DNA of 19,102 nucleotides from DATJZH01 sp035499215 (lineage in GTDB: Bacteria > Actinomycetota > Actinomycetes > Streptosporangiales > Streptosporangiaceae): contig DATJZH010000218.1 in the NCBI GenBank assembly GCA_035499215.1, positions 1 to 19,102 of the forward strand. Reading direction: 5' to 3'. The notes under the pieces were generated by a model that was given only the letters and a program-made list of their open reading frames with translations, did not search any database and had not been told where the DNA came from. This document shows positions 13,468-19,102 of the stretch, in pieces (the first letter of the stretch is position 1; every line of letters begins with the position of its first letter). The translations under genes were made by a program, and so were the position numbers.

Positions 13468-16398
13468 GTGATTTTCGCGCAACGGCACATCGGGCCATCC
13501 GAGCCCGAGCAGCAGCGCATGCTCGCCGCGATCGGCTACACCTCGCTCGACGAGCTGACCGCCGCCGCGCTCCCGGCGGGAATCGCCGCCGATCGCCAGC
13601 TGAACCTGCCCGCCCCGCTGAGCGAGCAGCAGGCGCTCGCGCGGCTGCGCCAGCTGGCAGCCCGGAACCAGGTGCTGACCTCGATGATCGGCCTGGGCTA
13701 CCACGGCACGGTCACGCCCGCGGTCATCCGCCGCAACGTCCTGGAGAACCCGGCCTGGTACACCGCGTACACGCCGTACCAGCCCGAGATCTCCCAGGGC
13801 AGGCTGGCGGCGCTGCTCAACTTCCAGACGATGGTCGAGGACCTGACCGCCCTGCCAGTGGCTGGCGCGTCCATGCTGGACGAGGCGACCGCCGCCGCCG
13901 AGGCAATGACGCTGGCCCGGCGGGCGGCGGGCAAGGGCACGGTATTCCTCGCCGACGCCGACTGCCTGCCGCAGACCCTGGCGGTGCTCGCCACCAGGGC
14001 CGAGCCGCTCGGCATCAACCTGGTCATCGCCGCGGTCACGCCCGAGCTGATCGCCGCCCAGCCCGAGGGAGAGCTGTTCGGGATCCTGCTGCAGTACCCG
14101 GGCGCCAGCGGCCAGGTCACCGACCTGGCGCCGGCCATCCAGGCAGCCCGCGACCGCGGCGCCGTCGCCGCCGTCGCCGCCGACCTGCTCGCCCTCACGC
14201 TGCTCAAGCCGCCCGGCGAGCTCGGCGCGGACATCGCCGTCGGGACCACGCAGCGGTTCGGGGTGCCGATGGGGTTCGGCGGCCCGCAGGCCGGCTATAT
14301 CTGCGTCCGCGACGCGCTGAAGCGCCAGCTGCCGGGCCGCCTGGTCGGCCTGTCGGTGGACGCCGACGGACACCCCGCCTGCCGGCTCGCGCTGCAGGCC
14401 CGCGAACAGCACATCCGGCGGGAGAAGGCGACAAGCAACATCTGCACGGCGCAGGTGCTCCTCGCGGTCATCGCCGCGATGTACGCGTCCTACCACGGGC
14501 CGGACGGCCTGACCGCGATCGCCCGGCGAGTGCACGCCAAGGCCGCCGGCCTGGCCAGCACGCTCAACGAGCTGGGCGTCAAGACGGAACATCCCGCGTT
14601 CTTCGACACCATCCGGCTGCACCTGCCCGGCGGAGCCGCAGAGGCGGTCGAGCGGGCCCGTGCGGTCGGCTACAACCTGCACCTGGCCAGCCCCGATGCG
14701 GTCCAGATCGCCTGCGACGAGACCACGACCGATGAGCAGCTGCGGGCCGTGATCAGCGCGCTGACCGGCCAGGACTGCGCGCCGGCCGGCGGCCAGGGGG
14801 AACGGCGCGATGCCGTTTCCGCCGCGCCGGCGCGGGCGCCAGCGGACGCACTGCCGCCGGCACCGCCGCAGGCGCTGCCCGCGGGCCTGCTGCGGACCGG
14901 CGAGTTCCTGACCCACCCGGTGTTCTCCCGGTACCGCAGCGAGACGTCGATGCTGCGGTACCTGCGCCGGCTGGCCGACTTGGACATCGCGCTGGACCGG
15001 TCGATGATCCCGCTCGGCTCCTGCACGATGAAGCTGAACGCGGCCGCCGAGATGGAGCCCATCAGCTGGCCAGAGTTCGCCAATCTGCATCCCTTCGCGC
15101 CGGCTGACCAGGCGGCTGGGTACCTGGAGCTGATCGCCGGCCTCGAAGCAATGCTGCAGGAGATCACCGGGTACGACGCGGTCTGCCTGCAGCCGAACGC
15201 CGGATCCCAGGGCGAGCTGGCCGGCCTGCTGGCTATCCGCGCCTACCACCGGTCCAGGAACGAGCCGCAGCGCACCGTCTGCCTGATTCCCGAATCAGCG
15301 CATGGCACGAACGCGGCATCTGCCGTGCTGGCCGGCCTGCAGGTGGTGGTCGTCACGTGCGGCTCCGACGGCGCCATCGAGCTGGCCGACCTGCACGCGA
15401 AGCTCGAGGAGCACGCCGGGGCCGTCGCCGCGATCATGCTGACCTATCCGTCCACCAACGGGGTTTTCGAGGAAACCGTCACGCGGGTGTGCGACGACGT
15501 GCACGCCGCCGGCGGCCAGGTCTACGTCGATGGTGCCAATCTGAACGCACTGGTGGGACTGGCCAGGCCAGGCACGTTCGGCGCGGATGTGTCGCACCTG
15601 AACCTGCACAAGACGTTCTGCATCCCGCATGGCGGCGGCGGTCCGGGAGTCGGCCCGGTCGCGGCCAGGGCCCACCTGGCCGCGTTCCTGCCCGGTCATC
15701 CGGCGCTCGGCAAGCCCACGGCCCTGCGCGGCTCCTTCGGGCGGCCGGGCGGCGAGTGCGGCCCGGTGGCGGCCGCGCCCTACGGGTCGGCCGGGATCCT
15801 GCCGATCTCCTGGGCCTACATCGCGATGATGGGTGCGGCGGGACTGCGGCGCGCTACCGGCGCCGCGATCCTGTCGGCCAACTACGTGGCCAAGCGGCTG
15901 GACCCGTATTTCGGCGTGCTCTACACCGGGCGCGGCGGCCTGGTCGCGCATGAATGCATCCTTGACCTGCGGCCTGTCACCAGCCGGACTAAGATCACCG
16001 CCGAAGACGTGGCGAAGCGGCTGATCGACTATGGCCTGCACGCCCCGACGATGTCGTTCCCCGTCGCAGGCACGCTGATGGTCGAGCCGACCGAGAGCGA
16101 GGACCTGGCCGAGCTCGACCGGTTCTGCGACGCGATGATCTCCATCGCCGGCGAGATCGCGATGGTCGCCGGCGGCGAGACCGACGCGCACGACAACCCG
16201 CTGAAGAATGCGCCGCACACGGCCGCGATGCTGATATCGGCCGACTGGAAGCACGGCTACGAGCGGGAGACCGCTGCCTACCCGTCCGGCGGCGACCGGC
16301 GGTACAAGTACTGGCCGCCGGTCCGCCGGATCGAGGGAGCCTACGGCGACCGGCACCTTGTCTGTGCCTGCCCGCCGCCGGCGGCCTTCCAGGACTGA
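13468..16398 (+). CDS. gcvP: glycine dehydrogenase (decarboxylating), P protein of the glycine cleavage system
   Basis: A single-chain P protein of 976 residues from GTG 13468, close to the usual 950-970. It begins FAQRHIGPSEPEQQRML, the normal GcvP opening, and the pyridoxal-phosphate lysine is about Lys715 in LNLHKTFCIPHGGGGPG. The two homologous halves (about 1-440 and 485-950) are joined by a Pro/Ala-rich linker near residues 440-470. It decarboxylates glycine and passes the aminomethyl group to the lipoyl arm of GcvH, together with GcvT and Lpd, none of which is in the window. GTG 13468 has the best ribosome site, GCAGGAGG at 13455-13462. ATG 13441 and GTG 13387 are in-frame alternatives. 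Expression is probably glycine-controlled through the upstream riboswitch. Confidence 0.96.
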   Translation: MIFAQRHIGPSEPEQQRMLAAIGYTSLDELTAAALPAGIAADRQLNLPAPLSEQQALARLRQLAARNQVLTSMIGLGYHGTVTPAVIRRNVLENPAWYTAYTPYQPEISQGRLAALLNFQTMVEDLTALPVAGASMLDEATAAAEAMTLARRAAGKGTVFLADADCLPQTLAVLATRAEPLGINLVIAAVTPELIAAQPEGELFGILLQYPGASGQVTDLAPAIQAARDRGAVAAVAADLLALTLLKPPGELGADIAVGTTQRFGVPMGFGGPQAGYICVRDALKRQLPGRLVGLSVDADGHPACRLALQAREQHIRREKATSNICTAQVLLAVIAAMYASYHGPDGLTAIARRVHAKAAGLASTLNELGVKTEHPAFFDTIRLHLPGGAAEAVERARAVGYNLHLASPDAVQIACDETTTDEQLRAVISALTGQDCAPAGGQGERRDAVSAAPARAPADALPPAPPQALPAGLLRTGEFLTHPVFSRYRSETSMLRYLRRLADLDIALDRSMIPLGSCTMKLNAAAEMEPISWPEFANLHPFAPADQAAGYLELIAGLEAMLQEITGYDAVCLQPNAGSQGELAGLLAIRAYHRSRNEPQRTVCLIPESAHGTNAASAVLAGLQVVVVTCGSDGAIELADLHAKLEEHAGAVAAIMLTYPSTNGVFEETVTRVCDDVHAAGGQVYVDGANLNALVGLARPGTFGADVSHLNLHKTFCIPHGGGGPGVGPVAARAHLAAFLPGHPALGKPTALRGSFGRPGGECGPVAAAPYGSAGILPISWAYIAMMGAAGLRRATGAAILSANYVAKRLDPYFGVLYTGRGGLVAHECILDLRPVTSRTKITAEDVAKRLIDYGLHAPTMSFPVAGTLMVEPTESEDLAELDRFCDAMISIAGEIAMVAGGETDAHDNPLKNAPHTAAMLISADWKHGYERETAAYPSGGDRRYKYWPPVRRIEGAYGDRHLVCACPPPAAFQD

Positions 16399-16414
16399 TC
16401 GGTGGCGAGCCCGG

Positions 16415-17698
16415 TCAGCGCGGCGCGGCGGGGCCGTCGGCCCGCGGGGAAGTGGCCGGGATGGTGCGGCCCTTCCACTCGCCGCCCCGGCCGCGGTAGT
16501 GCCGCCGGGCCGAGTCCGCGGTCATCGCCGCGTACAGGGCGGCGATGACCGGCAGGCACGGGGCACGCAGCGGCGACAGCCGGTAAAGCCGGAGCATCGG
16601 CAGGTAGCTGACCGACATGGCTGCCCAGCCGGCGACTCCGGCCGCGGTGAGCCACGCCGCCGCGCGGCCAGCGCCCGAAGCCGGCCCGGCCGCGGCGACC
16701 AGGCTGGCCAGGCCCGCTGCCGCCGCGGCGGGCGGCAGCAGGTACAGCCACGCCAGCCCCGCGATCGTCCCGGCCAGCGCCGCCGGGGAGTAGCGCAGCT
16801 GGGTGTAGGCACTGCGGGCGACCATGTCCCATACGTCACGCAGTGCCGGGTACGGCCGGCGGCTCCGGAGCTCGGTGCTCAGCCCGAGCCAGCAGCCGCC
16901 AGCTGGCTGCGCGCACTTCTTCAGCAGGCGGCCGAGTGCCACGTCATCGATCCGGGCGCCGCGGATGCGCTCCAGGCCTCCCGCCTCGGCGAGCGCCCGG
17001 CGGCGCACCAGCATGCACCCGCCGGCGGCCGCCGCGGTCCGGGCGCCCGGCCTGTTCACCCGCCGGAACGGGTACAGCTGAGCGAAGAAGTACACGAACG
17101 CGGGAACGAGCAGCCGCTCCCAGAATGTGCCGGCGCGCAGCAGAGCCATCTGCGAGACCAGCACCCGGCTCCCGGCCTCGGCGGCGCGCACCAGGCCGGT
17201 GACCGTTCCGGGCGCATAGCCGATGTCGGCGTCGGTGAACAGCACGTACTCAGCGGTGCCCGCGGCGCGCAGGCCCTGCTCCATGGCCCACACCTTGCCG
17301 GCCCAGCCGGGCGGAGTGGGAGCGCCGGACATGATGCGCAGCCGCCCGGCCGGGGGGTGGCCATCGCGCCCGGCTGCCCCACCCAGGACGGCCGCCACGC
17401 TGGCGGTCCCGTCAGAGCTGTCGTCGTCGACCAGGACCACATCGAACGACCCGTGGTAAGCCTGCGCGAGCAGCGACGGCAGCGTCTCGGCCAGGATGCC
17501 TGCCTCATCCCTGGCGGGCACGATTGCCACCACGCCGGGCAAGGCCGGACCGGGCTGGCCCGGCCGGCCGGGCTGCCCGGTCGGCAGCCGCTGATCAGTG
17601 CGCCAGAAACCGCCGTGCCCCGCCAGCAGGTACACCCAGGCAGCCGCCGCGAGCACGGTGGCGGCGATGGCGACGTGCATCAGCACAGCCTGGCACAT
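16415..17698 (-). CDS. hpnB: family 2 glycosyltransferase, hopene-associated HpnB type
   Basis: A 427-residue membrane-bound glycosyltransferase. An N-terminal helix (about 8-26) is followed by GGFWRTDQRLP, a GT-A domain with VVAIVPARDEAG, VVLVDDDSSDGTA, PPGWAGKVWAMEQG and LFTDADIGYAPG (DxD metal motif), then FWERLLVPAFVYFFAQLYPF, AAAGGCMLVRR, RIDDVALGRLLK and a C-terminal set of helices. This order matches hopene-associated HpnB proteins, thought to act on hopanoid or related lipids; the sugar and acceptor are not established. ATG 17698 is used because the longer open frame to 17941 runs through uvrC; ATG 17680 is an alternative. The gene converges on gcvP with a 16-base gap and diverges from uvrC. 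No other hopanoid gene is present. Confidence 0.88.
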   Translation of the reverse strand: MCQAVLMHVAIAATVLAAAAWVYLLAGHGGFWRTDQRLPTGQPGRPGQPGPALPGVVAIVPARDEAGILAETLPSLLAQAYHGSFDVVLVDDDSSDGTASVAAVLGGAAGRDGHPPAGRLRIMSGAPTPPGWAGKVWAMEQGLRAAGTAEYVLFTDADIGYAPGTVTGLVRAAEAGSRVLVSQMALLRAGTFWERLLVPAFVYFFAQLYPFRRVNRPGARTAAAAGGCMLVRRRALAEAGGLERIRGARIDDVALGRLLKKCAQPAGGCWLGLSTELRSRRPYPALRDVWDMVARSAYTQLRYSPAALAGTIAGLAWLYLLPPAAAAAGLASLVAAAGPASGAGRAAAWLTAAGVAGWAAMSVSYLPMLRLYRLSPLRAPCLPVIAALYAAMTADSARRHYRGRGGEWKGRTIPATSPRADGPAAPR

Positions 17699-17763
17699 GG
17701 CATCTGCCCGGCGGTGACTCGCGCGGCCGTATTGCCTGGTGCGGCCGGTCTGCGGCGGCCGCC

Positions 17764-17773
17764 AGCATAGAGT
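17764..17773. promoter_or_regulatory. candidate bidirectional promoter between hpnB and uvrC
   Basis: On the plus strand TAGAGT (17768-17773) fits a -10 box and ends six bases before GTG 17780, suggesting a leaderless uvrC transcript. On the minus strand TATGCT (17769-17764) also fits TAnnnT and overlaps it by two bases; it would give hpnB a leader of roughly 60 bases. Neither has a good -35. Confidence 0.4.
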
Positions 17774-17779
17774 TGCTGT

Positions 17780-19102
17780 GTGGCAGATCCGGCCAGCTAC
17801 CGGCCCGCGCCGGGCTCGATTCCCGAATCGCCCGGCGTATACCGGTTCCGCGGCGAGCGCGGCCGGGTCATCTACGTCGGCAAGGCGAAGAGCCTGCGAT
17901 CTCGGCTGAATTCTTATTTCGCCGATTTCGCCAGCCTGCATCCGCGTACCCAGACGATGCTGCGCTCAGCCGCCGGCGTCGACTGGACGGTCGTCACCAC
18001 CGAAGTCGAGGCGCTGCAGCTGGAATACTCCTGGATCAAGGAGTTCGATCCGCGGTTCAACGTCAGGTACCGGGATGACAAGAGCTACCCCTACCTGGCA
18101 GTGACCATGGACGAGGAGTACCCGCGGGTCATGGTGCTGCGCGGCGCGAAGCGGCGCGGCGTCAGGTACTTCGGCCCGTACTCGCACGCCTGGGCGATCA
18201 GGGACACCGTGGACACGCTGCTGCGGGTTTTCCCGGTGCGGACCTGCTCGGCCGGCGTTTTCAAGCGGGCCGGCCAGATCGGGCGGCCGTGCCTGCTCGG
18301 CTATATCGGCAAGTGCTCGGCGCCGTGCGTGGCCAGGATCGACGCGGCACAGCACCGCCGGCTAGCCGAGGAATTCTGCGACTTCATGGCAGGCCAGACG
18401 GGAAAGTTCATCAGGCGGCTCGAGACGGAGATGCGCGCGGCAGCGGCAGCGGAGGAGTTCGAGCGCGCCGCGCGGCTGCGTGACGATATCCAGGCTCTGC
18501 AGCGCGCGCTCGAGAAACAGGCCGTGGTGCTGCCCGACGGCACCGACTGCGACGTCATCGCTCTCGCCGAAGATCAGCTGGAGGCCGCTGTCCAGGTCTT
18601 CTACGTGCGCGGCGGCCGGGTCCGCGGCCAGCGCGGCTGGGTGCTGGACAAGGTCGAGGACGTCAGCAGCGCCGAGCTGGTGGAGCAGTTTCTCGGCCAG
18701 GTTTATGGTGACGACCCGGTCGCTGACAGCACCGCGCAGGCCGGCACCGCGCAGGCCGGCACGGCCCGCGGCGGCCCGCAGGCGGGCAGGAAGCGGCCAG
18801 GCAGCGCCGACGGGAGCGGCGCGATACCGCGCGAGGTCCTCCTGCCGGTGCCGCCGCCGGACGCGCCGGCGGTCGAGGAGTGGCTGGCAGCGCGCCGCGG
18901 CAGCCGGGTAAGGCTCCGGACTCCGCAGCGCGGCGACAAGAAGGCCCTGCTGGATACGGTGGCCAGGAATGCGGCACAGTCCCTGGTCCTGCACAAGACC
19001 CGGCGGGCCAGTGACCTCACGACGCGCAGCCGCGCGCTCAGCGAGATCCAGGAGGCGCTCGGGCTCGATGACGCGCCGCTGCGGATCGAGAGCTACGACG
19101 TC
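17780..19102 (+). CDS. uvrC: excinuclease ABC subunit C (3' end outside window)
   Basis: The frame is open from GTG 17780 to the window end (441 codons seen; the family usually has 600-700). Residues about 10-95 are the GIY-YIG nuclease: PGVYRF, IYVGKAKSLRSRLNSYF, and EVEALQLEYSWIKEFDPRFN with the catalytic Glu. RYFGPY and a cysteine-containing region (CSAPCVARI) follow. A UVR coiled coil that binds UvrB lies near residues 210-245 (AAAAEEFERAARLRDDIQAL). The window ends in LRIESYDV, the start of the RNase H-like endonuclease domain that cuts 5' of the lesion. UvrC incises damaged DNA on both sides together with UvrAB. A Gly/Ala/Arg-rich insert with short tandem repeats lies at about residues 314-350. 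GTG 17780 has no Shine-Dalgarno sequence and seems leaderless. Confidence 0.95.
   Translation, partial: MADPASYRPAPGSIPESPGVYRFRGERGRVIYVGKAKSLRSRLNSYFADFASLHPRTQTMLRSAAGVDWTVVTTEVEALQLEYSWIKEFDPRFNVRYRDDKSYPYLAVTMDEEYPRVMVLRGAKRRGVRYFGPYSHAWAIRDTVDTLLRVFPVRTCSAGVFKRAGQIGRPCLLGYIGKCSAPCVARIDAAQHRRLAEEFCDFMAGQTGKFIRRLETEMRAAAAAEEFERAARLRDDIQALQRALEKQAVVLPDGTDCDVIALAEDQLEAAVQVFYVRGGRVRGQRGWVLDKVEDVSSAELVEQFLGQVYGDDPVADSTAQAGTAQAGTARGGPQAGRKRPGSADGSGAIPREVLLPVPPPDAPAVEEWLAARRGSRVRLRTPQRGDKKALLDTVARNAAQSLVLHKTRRASDLTTRSRALSEIQEALGLDDAPLRIESYDV
18731..18760 (+). repeat. two tandem 15-base repeats inside uvrC
   Basis: ACCGCGCAGGCCGGC at 18731-18745 is repeated exactly at 18746-18760 and followed by a degenerate third copy. 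It encodes TAQAG twice, in the low-complexity insert of UvrC between the UVR segment and the C-terminal nuclease. Confidence 0.9.

Noticed and set aside
13330..15249. Minus-strand open frame of 639 codons opposite the riboswitch and gcvP.
   Set aside because: Antisense shadow of gcvP; composition is Gly/Arg/Gln-rich and no motif is recognisable.
1..19102. tRNA or rRNA genes, CRISPR arrays, insertion sequences, attachment sites.
   Set aside because: No cloverleaf-like sequence, spaced repeat array, transposase or terminal inverted repeat was seen on reading both strands; a covariance-model search would be needed to exclude small RNAs.

Overview
This is a very GC-rich window with strong third-position GC bias, frequent GTG starts and tightly overlapping (ATGA/GTGA) gene pairs. 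It comes from an actinomycete chromosome. The strongest lineage marker is the gene order garA - ftsR - DUF151 nuclease - second MerR regulator - (insert) - gcvP. This matches, from memory, the Mycobacterium tuberculosis block Rv1827-Rv1828-Rv1829-Rv1830-Rv1832. A CDP-alcohol phosphatidyltransferase upstream is in the relative position of pgsA2 (Rv1822). An HpnB-type glycosyltransferase suggests a hopanoid-producing soil lineage (Streptomycetales, Streptosporangiales or Frankiales-like) rather than a mycobacterium; that placement is inference.

Layout. (1) 1-1747: the end of a biosynthetic operon. A GNAT domain cut by the window edge overlaps an FkbH-like HAD/GNAT protein, which overlaps an acyl carrier protein. 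(2) 1895-3097: a thiolase most like 3-oxoadipyl-CoA thiolase, followed by a hairpin. (3) 3183-4480, minus strand: a CPA2/Kef-type cation:proton antiporter split by a one-base frameshift. (4) 4696-8073: a CDP-alcohol phosphatidyltransferase and an 832-residue sugar-1-phosphate nucleotidyltransferase whose fused phosphomannomutase-like domain has lost every catalytic signature I could look for. (5) 8380-11108: the garA/ftsR/DUF151/MerR block, with an unusual zinc-ribbon GarA and a possible 21-residue small ORF between ftsR and the nuclease gene. (6) 11191-13169: a two-gene ABC-2 exporter, apparently leaderless, sitting between the MerR gene and gcvP. (7) 13262-16398: a single-aptamer glycine riboswitch, a possible 8-codon leader ORF and gcvP. 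(8) 16415-17698, minus strand: an hpnB-like glycosyltransferase. (9) 17780 to the window end: uvrC, running off the edge just as its second nuclease domain begins, and probably leaderless.

How the genes work together. GarA is the FHA switch that, once phosphorylated, governs 2-oxoglutarate and glutamate metabolism in relatives. FtsR and the second MerR protein are linked to cell division in relatives. GcvP feeds one-carbon units under glycine control. In many actinobacteria gcvH and DUF881/small-basic-protein genes lie between pgsA and garA. Here they are absent and a 306-base gap is left.

I see no tRNA, rRNA, CRISPR array or insertion sequence. The most interesting items are the degenerate mutase domain, the riboswitch plus leader-ORF arrangement, the small ORF after ftsR, the palindrome inside the MerR promoter spacer, the split antiporter and the FkbH-like protein lacking the usual cysteine.
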